Shown piece after piece: positions 8,252 through 17,614 of a stretch of DNA of 64,000 nucleotides. Each line of letters begins with the position of its first letter. Within the stretch, counting starts at the first letter, position 1. The translations under genes and the position numbers were made by a program. Source of the DNA: Shimia sediminis (GTDB lineage Bacteria > Pseudomonadota > Alphaproteobacteria > Rhodobacterales > Rhodobacteraceae). Location of the stretch: contig NZ_RYZK01000011.1 in the NCBI RefSeq assembly GCF_003990645.1, forward strand, positions 62,001 to 126,000, given 5' to 3'. A model generated the notes under the pieces. That model did no database searches. It was not told where the DNA came from and was given only the letters and a program-made list of their open reading frames with translations.

Positions 8252-9757
8252 ATGAAAAATTGGAAGAAATTTTCCGGTGCGGGTGGGCTGGCCCTCTTGA
8301 TGTCCACCACTGCGGCGCTGGCCGACGTGAGCAATCGCGATGTCTGGGATGCGTGGAAGGGCGTGCTGACCAATGTCGGTTACGAGGTCAGCGGCAGCGA
8401 GAGCGAATCCGGTGGCGTGCTGACCGTCAGTGATCTGGTGATGAGCTTTGACATGGCGCCCGAAGAGGGTGACGTGCGCGTGGAGATGGGTGAGCTGCGC
8501 TTTGAAGAGCAGGGGGATGGCACCGTCCGGGTGATTATGCAGGACAGCATTCCGGTCCATGTGAGTGTGACCGAAGATGGCGACGCCAGCGACATGACGG
8601 TCCTGTCCATGATGAAGGGGGCCGATATCGTGGCCTCGGGCGATCCGGGCGACGTGACCTATACCTACAGCGCCGACACCGTGGACATCGTGCTGGACAG
8701 CATCACCGAGAACGGTGAACCGATTGAGGATCTGGAGTTCAAGGTCAACGCCATGGGTGTGTCCGGAAAATCCGCGGCCAATGTCGGGGATACGGTCAAG
8801 TTCTCGCAGCAATCCGCGATCAACAGCATGTCCATCGTTGCAAGCGGCGAAGACGAGGAAGAGGGCAGCTTTGATCTCAAGGCGGATATCATCGGCATGG
8901 CCATGGATTTCGCCGGTCTGGTGCCCGAAGGGATGGACGAAGCCGAACCGGGTGACGCGTTCCGGGCGGGGTTCAACATGAGCGGCACCTTTTCCAGCGA
9001 AGGATCGACCATGGTTCTTTCTGCCGATGAAGGCGCGGGGCCGACCAACCTCAACATGACCACCGGCAAGAGCACGTTGTTGGTGCGCGCGGGCGACGGC
9101 GAGTTTGAATACGATGGCGGTGTCAACAATCTGGCGGTGAACATGGTGAGCCCTGATCTGCCGCTGCCGGTCGTGCTGAACATGAACGAGTTCTCTTATG
9201 GCTTCCTGATGCCATTGCTCAAGGGCGACACGCCGCAGGACTTTGACGCGAGCTTTAAGCTGGCCGGGCTGACGGTTTCGGACATGCTGTGGGGAATCTT
9301 TGATCCCGGTGGCATGCTGCCACGTGACCCGGCGACCCTGTCGCTGGCGGTGACGGGCACGGCAACGCTGTTCGAGGACCTCGTGAACGAGGAAGAGATG
9401 GAAGGTGGCGACGAGATACCGGGTGAGCTGAATTCGCTGACGCTGAGCGAGATCGTGCTGGACATGGTGGGGGCAAAGATCACCGGCGACGGGGACTTTA
9501 CCTTTGACAACACCGACCTGCAGACTTTTGACGGTTTCCCGCGTCCGACGGGTGCGGTCAACCTGCAGGCCAAGGGCATCAACGGGCTGCTGGACACGCT
9601 GGTGGCCATGGGCCTGTTGCCGGAAGAACAGGTCATGGGCGCGCGCATGATGATGGCGATGTTCACCGTGCCGGGTGAGGCCGAAGACGAAATGTCGTCG
9701 AAGATCGAGATCAACGAAGCGGGGCATGTGCTGGCCAACGGTCAACGCATTCAGTAA
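8252..9757 (+). CDS. Exported DUF2125 family protein
   Basis: 501-residue secreted or periplasmic protein. A signal peptide (MKNWKKFSGAGGLALLMSTTAALA) is followed by DVSNRDVWDAWKGVLTNVGYEVSGSE, the start typical of DUF2125 proteins of Rhodobacteraceae. The rest is strongly acidic and beta-rich with repeated short segments, ending ...EINEAGHVLANGQRIQ. The start at 8252 is chosen because it has AGAGGA upstream and restores the signal peptide; the frame extends to 8144 without one. The function of the family is unknown. Confidence 0.82.
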   Translation: MKNWKKFSGAGGLALLMSTTAALADVSNRDVWDAWKGVLTNVGYEVSGSESESGGVLTVSDLVMSFDMAPEEGDVRVEMGELRFEEQGDGTVRVIMQDSIPVHVSVTEDGDASDMTVLSMMKGADIVASGDPGDVTYTYSADTVDIVLDSITENGEPIEDLEFKVNAMGVSGKSAANVGDTVKFSQQSAINSMSIVASGEDEEEGSFDLKADIIGMAMDFAGLVPEGMDEAEPGDAFRAGFNMSGTFSSEGSTMVLSADEGAGPTNLNMTTGKSTLLVRAGDGEFEYDGGVNNLAVNMVSPDLPLPVVLNMNEFSYGFLMPLLKGDTPQDFDASFKLAGLTVSDMLWGIFDPGGMLPRDPATLSLAVTGTATLFEDLVNEEEMEGGDEIPGELNSLTLSEIVLDMVGAKITGDGDFTFDNTDLQTFDGFPRPTGAVNLQAKGINGLLDTLVAMGLLPEEQVMGARMMMAMFTVPGEAEDEMSSKIEINEAGHVLANGQRIQ

Positions 9758-9775
9758 CCGCTGACCTAAGGTTTC

Positions 9776-9810
9776 AAGGGCCGCACGGGGGTATCCGGCG
9801 CGGCCCTTTT
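9776..9810 (+). terminator. Rho-independent terminator after the DUF2125 gene
   Basis: Stem AAGGGCCGC (9776-9784) pairs with GCGGCCCTT (9800-9808) around a 15-base loop and is followed by TT. It lies 19 bases after the stop. Confidence 0.75.
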
Positions 9811-9875
9811 CCGTTGCCACCCTTGCGTGTTTGGGCCGTGCGGTCTACCTCATGTGAGGAGAAAATGAGGGGCAT

Positions 9876-11222
9876 ATGGGCGACACTCTTGAAAAGCTGA
9901 CACAGGCGATGCTCGAGGCGGCAACCCGCGCAGGTGCGGATGCGGCGGATGCGATGGCGGTGCAGGGCACTTCGGTTTCAATCGACGTGCGCGGAGGTGT
10001 TTTGGAACAGGCCGAGCGGTCCGAGGGTGTTGACCTGGGATTGCGGGTCTTTGTGGGTCAGCGGCAGGCCAATGTGTCGGTCAGCGACACCAGCCCAGAG
10101 ACCCTGACCACCATGGCGGAACGCGCCGTGGCCATGGCCCGCGAAGCGCCGGAAGACCCCTATATCGGCCTGGCAGACCCCGACCAGATCACCACAAACT
10201 GGGACATCGCGGCGCTGGAAATGTCGGACCCGACGGCGGAACCTGCGCCGGCGGACCTGCAGCGCGATGCCTGCGAGGCAGAGGCCGCGGCAGCTGCGAT
10301 CAAGGGCGTCTCCCAGGTGCAATCGGCCACCGCGGGCTACAGCAATTCAACCGTGCATCTGGCGGCCTCGAACGGGTTTTCGGGCGGCTATGGGCGCACC
10401 AGCCGGGCCGTGTCCTGCGTGGCCATTGCCGGGACCGGAGACCGCATGGAGCGGGATTTTGACGGTGACGGGCGCACGTTCCAGTCGGACATGCGGTCGC
10501 CCGAGGACGTGGGCCGCGTGGCAGGCAAGCGCGCGGTGGAACGGCTGGACGCGGTGCAACCGCCGACCGGTGCCTATCCGGTGCTGTTTGACGAGCGCAT
10601 ATCCTCGTCTCTGGTGGGGCATCTTTTGGCGGCGGCCAATGGCGCGATGATTGCGCGCGGCTCGAGCTGGTTGCGCGATGCGCTGGGCGATCAGGTTTTG
10701 CCCAAGACCCTGTCGATCATCGAAGACCCGTTCCGACCGCGCGTCAGCGGATCGCGTCCATTTGATGCAGAGGGGCTGGCCACCAAACGCCGGACCATTG
10801 TCGAGAACGGTGTGCTGACCGGCTGGACGCTGGATCTGGTGAACGGGCGCAAGCTGGAGATGCCCTCGACCGGGAATGCCGCGCGGGGCGTGTCGTCACC
10901 GCCGTCGCCCAGCACGTGGAACATCGCGCTGACCCAGGGCAACAAGAGCCGGGCGGGGTTGCTGGCCGATATGGGCACGGGGCTGCTGATCACGTCACTG
11001 ATCGGGTCGACCATCAACCCCAACACCGGCGATTACTCTCGCGGGGCGGCTGGGTTCTGGGTGGAAAACGGCGCGATCACCCATGCGGTGAACGAATGCA
11101 CCATCGCGGGCAATCTGCGCGATATGCTGAAGACGCTGGTGCCTGCCAATGATGCGCGCAGCCACCTGTCACGCGTCGTGCCCTCGGTATTGGTCGAAGG
11201 TCTGACCCTTGCCGGAAACTGA
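9876..11222 (+). CDS. pmbA: TldD/PmbA family metalloprotease subunit
   Basis: 448-residue PmbA (TldE) homologue. In enterobacteria TldD and TldE form a heteromeric peptidase that matures microcin B17 and degrades CcdA. The sequence carries the family pattern: VSIDVRGGVLEQAERSEG near the N terminus, LFDERISSSLVGHLLAAANG in the middle, and the C-terminal block GNAARGVSSPPSPSTWNI...GLLITSLIGSTINPNTGDYSRGAAGFWVENGAITHAVNECTIAGNL. The PmbA side lacks the zinc-binding HExxH of TldD, as expected. Its stop overlaps the next start by 14 bases. Confidence 0.92.
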   Translation: MGDTLEKLTQAMLEAATRAGADAADAMAVQGTSVSIDVRGGVLEQAERSEGVDLGLRVFVGQRQANVSVSDTSPETLTTMAERAVAMAREAPEDPYIGLADPDQITTNWDIAALEMSDPTAEPAPADLQRDACEAEAAAAAIKGVSQVQSATAGYSNSTVHLAASNGFSGGYGRTSRAVSCVAIAGTGDRMERDFDGDGRTFQSDMRSPEDVGRVAGKRAVERLDAVQPPTGAYPVLFDERISSSLVGHLLAAANGAMIARGSSWLRDALGDQVLPKTLSIIEDPFRPRVSGSRPFDAEGLATKRRTIVENGVLTGWTLDLVNGRKLEMPSTGNAARGVSSPPSPSTWNIALTQGNKSRAGLLADMGTGLLITSLIGSTINPNTGDYSRGAAGFWVENGAITHAVNECTIAGNLRDMLKTLVPANDARSHLSRVVPSVLVEGLTLAGN

Positions 11223-12006
11223 TCTGCAGCTTTTGATTGCGGCGGCGCGGGAAGCCGGGCGTATTGCCCGGCGGTTCACCGGCAAGACAGCCGAGACCTG
11301 GGACAAGCCGGGCGGCGCCGGACCGGTGACCGAAGCCGATATTGCGGTGAACGACATGCTCGAGGCCGAGCTGCGGAAGGCACGGCCCGACTATGGCTGG
11401 CTGAGCGAGGAATCGGCGGATAGCGCGGCACGGCAGAGCGCCGAGAGGGTGTTCATCATTGACCCCATCGACGGCACCCGCAGCTTTATCGAAGGCTCGC
11501 GCACATGGGCGCATTCGCTGGCGATAGCCGAGGATGGCATCGTAACCGAGGCGGTGGTGTATCTGCCGCTGCGCGACAAGCTGTATCACGCCCATCGCGG
11601 CAAGGGTGCCTTTCTGAACGATATCGCGATCACGCCCACCTCGCGCGGAGAGCTGACCGGCGCCGAGGTGCTGGCCGCGCGGCCGGTGATGGAACGGCAA
11701 CACTGGCAGAGGGATGTGCCCGCCGTAAAGCGCAGCCACCGCCCCTCGCTGGCCTATCGCACGGCATTGGTGGCCGAGGGGCGCTATGACGCGATGCTGA
11801 CGCTCAGGCCCACATGGGAGTGGGACATTGCAGCCGGAGACCTGATCCTGCGCGAGGCGGGTGCGGTGACCAGCGACCGCTATGGCCACGACCTGCGGTT
11901 CAACAATGCCGATCCGCGCCTGCAGGGCATGGTGGCGGCGGGCAAGCACGTGCATCGCGAACTGACGCGGGAGTTGCGGTCAAAAGGCAGCGCGCCAAGG
12001 TTCTGA
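11209..12006 (+). CDS. CysQ/inositol-monophosphatase-family phosphatase
   Basis: 265-residue Mg-dependent phosphatase of the IMPase/CysQ superfamily. Visible signature motifs are the first metal site SEES, DPIDGTRSFIEG (about residues 85-96), and the second signature TWEWDIAAGDLILREAGAVTSD. CysQ members dephosphorylate PAP in sulfate assimilation; histidinol-phosphate and inositol-phosphate activities are alternatives. Translation starts at TTG 11209, inside the end of pmbA, which implies coupling. Annotators often name this position cysQ, but substrate specificity is inference. Confidence 0.85.
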   Translation: MPETDLQLLIAAAREAGRIARRFTGKTAETWDKPGGAGPVTEADIAVNDMLEAELRKARPDYGWLSEESADSAARQSAERVFIIDPIDGTRSFIEGSRTWAHSLAIAEDGIVTEAVVYLPLRDKLYHAHRGKGAFLNDIAITPTSRGELTGAEVLAARPVMERQHWQRDVPAVKRSHRPSLAYRTALVAEGRYDAMLTLRPTWEWDIAAGDLILREAGAVTSDRYGHDLRFNNADPRLQGMVAAGKHVHRELTRELRSKGSAPRF

Positions 12007-12014
12007 CCTGTCCG

Positions 12015-12041
12015 GTAGGTCGGACAGTTTGTCCGACCTAC
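12015..12041. repeat. Dispersed palindromic repeat, copy 1
   Basis: GTAGGTCGGACA (12015-12026), a 3-base spacer and TGTCCGACCTAC (12030-12041) form a perfect 12-bp inverted repeat between convergent genes. The right arm contains the stop codon of the leftward amidotransferase gene. Similar copies occur at 12825, 15188 and 19276. Confidence 0.9.
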
Positions 12042-12778
12042 GAGGTGGCGTAGCGATCCACGAAGTTTTTCAACACCGCTTCGGGTGCGTGCACATGGGC
12101 GGCGCGGCACATGGCGATCAGCTTGTCTGCGTCTTCAGGTGGAAAGTAGCCACGGTGTTTGTAGATGTTGATACGCACTTCAAAGCCGTCACTGTCGGCT
12201 TCGGGGTGGAACTGCGTGGCATAGACGTTCTGACCATAGCGGATCATCTGGTAGGGGCAGGTGGGCGACGAGACGAGGTGGGTGCAGCCCTCGGGCAGGC
12301 GTTGCACGGCCTCTTTGTGGCCAACGAAGGCGAGGAAATTCTCGGGCAATCCTGCGAGCATCGGATCGGTGCGGCCCGCGTCTGTCAGGCTGCAATCCGA
12401 GGTGCCGACCTCTTCTGAATAGTTTTCCTTGGAGACCACCTTGCCCAGATGATGGCCGAGGATGCCGATGCCGTAGCAACAGCCCAGGAACGGGAAGTCG
12501 CGGGTGGTGATCTCGGGCATGAGGCTCATCACCGCGTCTTCGATCCGGGCCTCGACCGGGGTTTTCTTATCCGCCGGGTCACTGACGCAGCCGGGGCCGC
12601 CGCCTACGATCACGCCGGAGAACTCATCGAGGTCGAGGTCCTCGGGGAGAGGCGATTGATCGAGCCGGATACGCAGGGTGTCAGCCGCGGACAACCCGCT
12701 TTTGCGCAGGATGGCGGCAAATTCATCGTCAGAGGCTTCGGTCTCGGGGCGGAGTTGCAGGATCAGGAACGGCTTCAT
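12038..12778 (-). CDS. Type 1 glutamine amidotransferase domain protein
   Basis: 246-residue class I glutamine amidotransferase-like protein of the GMP-synthase-type group. The nucleophile elbow is FLGCCYGIGILGHHLGG-like (GCCYGIG, Cys at about residue 100). The catalytic His lies in ATQFHPEAD, with Glu two residues on. An oxyanion strand (GVIVGGGPGCVSDP) precedes them. Such stand-alone proteins are often annotated as GMP synthase glutamine amidotransferase domains although no synthetase partner is adjacent. The role here is unknown. Its stop lies in palindromic repeat copy 1. Confidence 0.85.
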   Translation of the reverse strand: MKPFLILQLRPETEASDDEFAAILRKSGLSAADTLRIRLDQSPLPEDLDLDEFSGVIVGGGPGCVSDPADKKTPVEARIEDAVMSLMPEITTRDFPFLGCCYGIGILGHHLGKVVSKENYSEEVGTSDCSLTDAGRTDPMLAGLPENFLAFVGHKEAVQRLPEGCTHLVSSPTCPYQMIRYGQNVYATQFHPEADSDGFEVRINIYKHRGYFPPEDADKLIAMCRAAHVHAPEAVLKNFVDRYATS

Positions 12779-12824
12779 GGTTTTCGCCCTGCCGCATTAT
12801 GCCAAAGAGGTCAAGATGGCAGGG

Positions 12825-12852
12825 GGTGGTCGGACAATTATGTCCGACCTAC
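12825..12852. repeat. Dispersed palindromic repeat, copy 2 (imperfect)
   Basis: Left arm GGTGGTCGGACA (two mismatches to the other copies), 4-base spacer, right arm TGTCCGACCTAC. Unlike the others it lies between divergent genes, upstream of waaA. Confidence 0.8.
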
Positions 12853-12924
12853 GCGGAGCGCGCTGCCCTTGTTCCTGCCGGGGCATGGGCCTAAGTTCGG
12901 CGCCAACGCAACGGAGGTTCCCCC

Positions 12925-12966
12925 ATGGCCCAACATCATTTCCCTTTGACCGGCACGCAGGGCTAA
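12925..12966 (+). CDS. Possible 13-codon leader peptide upstream of waaA
   Basis: An ATG with a good ribosome site (GGAGG, 8 bases upstream) opens a frame of only 13 codons (MAQHHFPLTGTQG) that stops 9 bases before the waaA-like start. It could be a leader peptide that couples translation to waaA, the remains of a longer gene, or chance. No known leader family is recognised and it has no run of one amino acid suggesting attenuation. Confidence 0.3.
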   Translation: MAQHHFPLTGTQG

Positions 12967-12975
12967 GGCGGGTAT

Positions 12976-14193
12976 ATGGCGCGATCGCTGGGACTGTCGG
13001 CCTATCTGGCCTTTGCGCGCAGGCAGGCGCCTGTTTTGGACCGGATCGAGGGCGAGCGCCCCGAGGGTCAGCTGGTCTGGCTGCATGCGGCGGACCCTGC
13101 GCGGGCGCATGTGCTGGCACAGATTGGTGTACGATTGGCGACGCAGCGCGGACGCACAGGGCTGATCCTGACCACACCACCGGGGCACCCGTTGCCACGG
13201 GCCTTGCCGGGGGATGTGGTGCATGTGGCCTGCCCTTCGGAAAACCCGACCGACATCCGGGCCTTTCTGGAGCATTGGCGTCCGGATGCCTGCCTGTGGG
13301 ACGGGCCCTGGCTGCGTCCGGCGCTGATCGATGCGGCCTATCGCCGGGGGGTGGCGCAGGTGCTGCTGGATGCCGACGACCCGGCGCTGGCACACAAGCG
13401 GTGGCGGCTGGTGCCGGAACCGATCAAGGGCACCCTGCCGCTGTTTGACGCGATCCTGAGCCATTCGGACGAGGCCGCGAACAGGCTGTCACGCCTGGCG
13501 CCGGTGTCGGACCGGATGCATCGCAGCGGCCCGTTGCTGGAAGACAGCCCTGCCCTGCCCTGCAATGACACCGACCTTGAAGATCTGAGCGCGGCGCTGG
13601 GCGGGCGTCCGGTGTGGCTGGCCTCGCAAATCCACCCTCACGAGCTGCGCCCGATCCTGATGGCGCATCGCAGTGTTCAGCGGCTGGCGCACCGCACGCT
13701 GCTGGTGATCACGCCGGACGATCCGAAAGAGGCCGAGGCAATCCGAAACCTGTGCCGCAAGGAACGCTGGCATGTGGCTTCGTGGGATGACGGCGAAGTG
13801 CCGGATGCCAACACGCAGATCCTGATCAGCGAGGACAAGCGCGAGCTGGGCCTGTGGTATCGCGTCGCCCCGGTGACGCTGATGGGCAGTTCGTTGATCT
13901 CGGGTCAGGGTGGGCGCAATCCGCTGGAGGCCGCGGCACTGGGGTCTGCGGTGCTCTATGGACCGGGGGTTCGCGATTACCTCGACAGCTATTCGCGGTT
14001 GGCGCAGGCCGGGGCGGCGCGTATCGTCAAGGATGCCGACAGCCTCGCCAGCGCGCTGGGGCTGGTGACAGCCCCGGACCAGGCGGCGTCGATGGCGCAT
14101 GCGGGCTGGGAGGTGGTGTCGGAAGGGGCAGAAGTGGCGGATCAGATCATCGCGATGGTGCAGGATATGCTCGACGCAAAGGACGTGGCCTGA
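12976..14193 (+). CDS. waaA: Kdo-transferase-like glycosyltransferase (WaaA/KdtA family)
   Basis: 405-residue protein related to WaaA, which adds 3-deoxy-manno-octulosonate to lipid A precursors at the inner membrane. The C-terminal glycosyltransferase signature is clear ([31 protein letters not shown], read in two parts). The N-terminal half keeps the family layout ([36 protein letters not shown]). However, the usual SVGE motif with the catalytic Glu after the first HA is not visible; HAADPAR stands there instead. The gene overlaps lpxK (TGATG at 14191-14195), supporting a lipid A-Kdo role. A divergent paralogue with another acceptor is possible. Confidence 0.75.
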   Translation: MARSLGLSAYLAFARRQAPVLDRIEGERPEGQLVWLHAADPARAHVLAQIGVRLATQRGRTGLILTTPPGHPLPRALPGDVVHVACPSENPTDIRAFLEHWRPDACLWDGPWLRPALIDAAYRRGVAQVLLDADDPALAHKRWRLVPEPIKGTLPLFDAILSHSDEAANRLSRLAPVSDRMHRSGPLLEDSPALPCNDTDLEDLSAALGGRPVWLASQIHPHELRPILMAHRSVQRLAHRTLLVITPDDPKEAEAIRNLCRKERWHVASWDDGEVPDANTQILISEDKRELGLWYRVAPVTLMGSSLISGQGGRNPLEAAALGSAVLYGPGVRDYLDSYSRLAQAGAARIVKDADSLASALGLVTAPDQAASMAHAGWEVVSEGAEVADQIIAMVQDMLDAKDVA

Positions 14194-15191
14194 TGCGGGC
14201 GCCGGAGTTCTGGGACCTGCCGCCCGAGCGGCCGGGAGTGCGGGCAAGGCTGCTGGCACCTTTGGGGGCGATCTATGCGCGCGCCACGGCGAGGCGTGTG
14301 GCGCAGGCGGCGGGCTACCGTGCCAGCGTTCCGGTTATCTGCATCGGCAACATCAATGCGGGCGGCACCGGCAAGACCCCCACGACCATCGCGCTGGCCC
14401 AGCATTTGCAGGGCAAGGGGCTGGTGCCGCATGTGGTGACACGCGGCTATGGCGGCTCGCTGGAAGGGCCGGTTCGGGTCGATGAACGGACACATAGTGC
14501 TGCCGAAACCGGGGATGAGCCATTGCTGCTGGCGGCATTCACACCGACATGGGTTGCCAAGGATCGTGCGGACGGAGCCAAAGCGGCCGAGGCGGCCGGG
14601 GCCGATGTGATCCTGATGGATGACGGGTTTCAGAACCCGGCGCTGCACAAGGACATCTCGATTGTGGTGGTGGACGCCCATCGCGGCTTTGGCAACGGGC
14701 GTTGCATCCCGGCGGGACCGTTGCGCGAACCTGTCCGTGCAGGATTGGCGCGGGCGGATCTGGTGCTGTCGATTGGCAATGATGCGGCGCAGGCACGGTT
14801 TGGCGCGCAATGGGCAGAGCAGCTGGACCTGCCCCATGCCAAGGGTGCGTTGAACCCGTTGCAGATGGGTATGGATTGGACCGACACGCCGTATCTGGCC
14901 TTTGCCGGGATTGGTCATCCGGAAAAGTTCTTTGCCACGCTGCGCGAGCTGGGAGCGACCCTGTTGCATTGCGAAGCGCTGGAGGATCATCAGCCGCTGA
15001 GCCCGGCGCTGTTGGCGCGGCTGGAACGGGAAGCCGCAAAGCTGGGGGCGCAGCTGGTGACCACGGAAAAGGATCAGGTGCGGCTGCCGCCCGAATTCCG
15101 CCACAAGGTGCTGACCCTGCCTGTGCGGCTGGAGCTGGAAGACTGGTCTGTGGTGGATACGGTTCTGGAGCGGGTCGTGCCCCGGGGGTAG
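14193..15191 (+). CDS. lpxK: Tetraacyldisaccharide 4'-kinase
   Basis: Phosphorylates the 4' position of the lipid A disaccharide precursor at the inner membrane. The 332-residue product begins [29 protein letters not shown] and contains the Walker A loop [12 protein letters not shown] (about residues 53-64). The family motifs [14 protein letters not shown] and [14 protein letters not shown] follow, then AGPLREP and [10 protein letters not shown] near the C terminus. The ATG overlaps the stop of the waaA-like gene, so the two are co-translated. The stop lies within palindromic repeat copy 3. Confidence 0.94.
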   Translation: MRAPEFWDLPPERPGVRARLLAPLGAIYARATARRVAQAAGYRASVPVICIGNINAGGTGKTPTTIALAQHLQGKGLVPHVVTRGYGGSLEGPVRVDERTHSAAETGDEPLLLAAFTPTWVAKDRADGAKAAEAAGADVILMDDGFQNPALHKDISIVVVDAHRGFGNGRCIPAGPLREPVRAGLARADLVLSIGNDAAQARFGAQWAEQLDLPHAKGALNPLQMGMDWTDTPYLAFAGIGHPEKFFATLRELGATLLHCEALEDHQPLSPALLARLEREAAKLGAQLVTTEKDQVRLPPEFRHKVLTLPVRLELEDWSVVDTVLERVVPRG

Positions 15192-15215
15192 GTCGGACAA
15201 GATTGTCCGACCTAC
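15188..15215. repeat. Dispersed palindromic repeat, copy 3
   Basis: Arms GTAGGTCGGACAA (15188-15200) and TTGTCCGACCTAC (15203-15215) pair perfectly over 13 bp around a 2-base centre. It sits at the convergent ends of lpxK and the dsbA-like gene and includes the lpxK stop codon. Confidence 0.9.
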
Positions 15216-15226
15216 GGGATGCGGGA

Positions 15227-15895
15227 TCAGCCGCCGATCTTGGCGTCGAGGATCGCTTTCAGATCAGAATAGCTCATGTTCGAGTGTTTTTCGCCATTGA
15301 TGATCATCGTGGGGGTGCCGGAAATATCGTGGGTTTTCAGGTTCTTTTCCGACCACGCCACCAGTGCCTTGGCCTTGTCTTCGTCCTGCATGCAGGCATT
15401 GATCTGCTCTTCACCGAGACCCGCGAGGCGGCCCACCTTGCGTAGTTCACCCGAGATGGTCGCCGGATCGCCTGACCCGGCCCAGTCCTTCTGACCCTTC
15501 ATCAAGAGGTCGGTCATGCCCCAGAAACGCTCTTCTCCGCCGCAGCGGGCGACCATCGAGGCCCAGAGACCAACGCGGTCGAAATAGACATCGCGGAACA
15601 CGACCTTGACCTTGCCGGTGTCGACATAGTCAGCCTTGAGCGGTTTCAGCACCGCCTCGTGGAAGCTGGCGCAATGCGGGCAGGTGAACGAGGCATATTC
15701 GATCAGCTCGACCGGGGCATTGGGGTCGCCCATGACCATCTCGATGACACCCGAGGTGTCAGTAGTGGTGTCAACGTCGCCCGAGGATGTCACCTGGGTT
15801 TGGTCGGTTGGCGTGTCGCCGCCCTGGGTCAGATACCAAGCGCCGCCAGCCACAATGGCCAGGACGACAACAATGATGGGAATGAGACGGTTCAT
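15227..15895 (-). CDS. DsbA-family thiol:disulfide interchange protein
   Basis: 222-residue periplasmic thioredoxin-fold protein. An N-terminal hydrophobic segment (LIPIIVVVLAIVAGGAWYL) serves as anchor or signal. The active site CPHC is in EYASFTCPHCASFH (about residues 72-75), the cis-Pro loop is ISGTPTMIINGEK, and an inserted helical domain contains GLGEEQINACM. This layout matches the DsbA_4/BdbD-type oxidases of alphaproteobacteria. The gene follows the DUF721 gene by 13 bases on the same strand, so the two are probably one operon. Confidence 0.9.
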   Translation of the reverse strand: MNRLIPIIVVVLAIVAGGAWYLTQGGDTPTDQTQVTSSGDVDTTTDTSGVIEMVMGDPNAPVELIEYASFTCPHCASFHEAVLKPLKADYVDTGKVKVVFRDVYFDRVGLWASMVARCGGEERFWGMTDLLMKGQKDWAGSGDPATISGELRKVGRLAGLGEEQINACMQDEDKAKALVAWSEKNLKTHDISGTPTMIINGEKHSNMSYSDLKAILDAKIGG

Positions 15896-15908
15896 GCGGA
15901 AACCTTTC

Positions 15909-16409
15909 TTAGCGGTTCGTTTTGTTCAGAACATTTGCGGCCAGACGTTCAAGCGCCTGTCGCAGGTCGGGATCTTCGGTTGAGCGCGCCATGTCGGCGG
16001 CTTCGGCCTGGATTTCTGGCGAGGGCGTCTTGTCCTCGGGTTTTTTCTTGTGGGCAAAGACCGCCTGACCCTCGGCAAAGCCGGTGGCGGCGGTCTGGGT
16101 GATGCGCAGGCGGGCGATGGCGTTATAGCCGTAAACCGCGTTGACCTTGGCGCGCAGCGTTTCCTTTTGCATTTCCAGCATCGGTGCCTGCGGGCCGGTG
16201 GTCAGCACGGTGAGCGTGGCGCCAAAGCCCTGACGGCCATAGCTGACATCCACCGGCTGGCAGATGGTGGCGATGTCCTGGCCGACGATCTCGGCCCAAT
16301 GGGTCAGCACACGCGACACCGCGAATCCCCGGCTTTCCCCGGCCTTGCGGATGTTCTCGCGCAAGAGGCTGGAGGTGCGGGCAAAGCCTTTGGTGGTGGA
16401 TCGGCGCAT
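15909..16409 (-). CDS. DUF721/DciA-like protein
   Basis: 166-residue protein of the DUF721 family, whose DciA members load the replicative helicase. Family features are the N-terminal basic helix (RTSSLLRENIRKAGESRGFAVSRVLTHWAEIVGQDIA) and the central sheet (GATLTVLTTGPQAPMLEMQKETLRAKVNAVYGYNAIARLRI). The C-terminal ~50 residues are charged and probably disordered. It diverges from mutY, the usual neighbour in alphaproteobacteria, and precedes the dsbA-like gene. The helicase-loader role is known for the family and inferred here. Confidence 0.85.
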   Translation of the reverse strand: MRRSTTKGFARTSSLLRENIRKAGESRGFAVSRVLTHWAEIVGQDIATICQPVDVSYGRQGFGATLTVLTTGPQAPMLEMQKETLRAKVNAVYGYNAIARLRITQTAATGFAEGQAVFAHKKKPEDKTPSPEIQAEAADMARSTEDPDLRQALERLAANVLNKTNR

Positions 16410-16495
16410 TGCTGTCTTGCATCCTTGGTACGCGCGCTATTTTAGTGTGCCAAAAGCGCTGCGCCAGCGAAACCGACCCGAGGGGGGAATAAAAC

Positions 16496-17548
16496 TTGCG
16501 TGATGAGGCCAAACCCGGGGAGTTGCTGGAGTGGTATGACCGCCACGCGCGGGTGATGCCGTGGCGTGTGGGGCCAGAAGAGCGGCAGGCCGGTGTGAGG
16601 CCGGACCCCTATCGGATCTGGATGTCCGAGATCATGTTGCAGCAGACCACGGTGGCTGCGGTTAAGGAATACTTTCAGCGGTTCACGGCGCTTTGGCCAA
16701 CGGTTGAGGCGCTGGCCGGGGCCGAAGACGCGCGGGTCATGGGGGAATGGGCGGGCCTTGGGTATTATGCCCGCGCGCGGAACCTGTTGAAGTGCGCGCG
16801 GGTCGTGACGGAAGAACTGAACGGCGTGTTTCCCGAGACGGTCGAAGAGCTGCGCAAGCTGCCGGGCATTGGACCCTATACGGCCGGAGCGATTTCCGCG
16901 ATTGCCTTTGACCGGCGTGCGGTTGTTGTGGATGGCAATGTCGAACGGGTGATGGCGCGGCTGTTTGACATTCACACGCCCCTGCCCGCCGCCAAGCCGG
17001 AACTGACAGAACGCGCCGAGGCGCTGACGCCCGAGATGCGACCCGGAGATTATGCCCAAGGGGTTATGGACCTCGGGGCGACGATCTGCACGCCGCGCAA
17101 CCCGGCCTGTGGGATTTGTCCGTGGCGCGCGCCCTGTATGGCACGCCAGACCGGAACCGCAGCAGAGCTGCCCAAGAAAACCCCGAAAAAGCCCAAGCCT
17201 GTGCGGTTTGGCACCGCTTATATCGCGCGCCGGGTCGATGGGGCCCTGTTGCTGGAGCGGCGACCGGACAAGGGGCTGCTTGGCGGGATGCTGGGCTGGC
17301 CGGGGTCCGAATGGGCCGAAGGCGAGACCCCTGCCCATGACGCGCCGATCCGCGCAGAATGGAAAACGCTGAATGGCGAAGCGCGCCATACGTTCACGCA
17401 TTTTCATCTGCGGCTGACTGTAAAGACCGCCCTCGTGCCGATGGAGCGCGCACCGAAACGTGGCGAGTTTGTCGAAGCGCAACGCTTTTCCAGCGAGGAT
17501 TTGCCTACCGTGATGCGCAAGGTGTTTGATCTGGGCAAAGCAACCTAG
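16496..17548 (+). CDS. mutY: A/G-specific adenine glycosylase
   Basis: Removes adenine mispaired with 8-oxoguanine. The 350-residue protein has the catalytic Glu-bearing helix before MLQQTTVAAVKEYFQRF and the helix-hairpin-helix LRKLPGIGPYTAGAISAIAF. The catalytic Asp lies in VVVDGNVERVMAR, and the 4Fe-4S cluster ligands are in CTPRNPACGICPWRAPC. A C-terminal NUDIX-like 8-oxoG recognition domain follows (ALLLERRPDKGLLGGMLGWPGSEW). Translation starts at TTG 16496 behind a purine-rich ribosome site (AGGGGGG). Confidence 0.94.
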   Translation: MRDEAKPGELLEWYDRHARVMPWRVGPEERQAGVRPDPYRIWMSEIMLQQTTVAAVKEYFQRFTALWPTVEALAGAEDARVMGEWAGLGYYARARNLLKCARVVTEELNGVFPETVEELRKLPGIGPYTAGAISAIAFDRRAVVVDGNVERVMARLFDIHTPLPAAKPELTERAEALTPEMRPGDYAQGVMDLGATICTPRNPACGICPWRAPCMARQTGTAAELPKKTPKKPKPVRFGTAYIARRVDGALLLERRPDKGLLGGMLGWPGSEWAEGETPAHDAPIRAEWKTLNGEARHTFTHFHLRLTVKTALVPMERAPKRGEFVEAQRFSSEDLPTVMRKVFDLGKAT

Positions 17549-17614
17549 AATCACGTTGCAGAAACGGATGATCCGACTCAGAATAGCGCCGCGCAAAGAC
17601 CTCAGGAGGGTACC

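Noticed and set aside
8120-9820. 566-codon open frame on the minus strand
   Set aside because: It is the antisense shadow of the DUF2125 gene; the sequence is His/Arg-rich without family features or a ribosome site.
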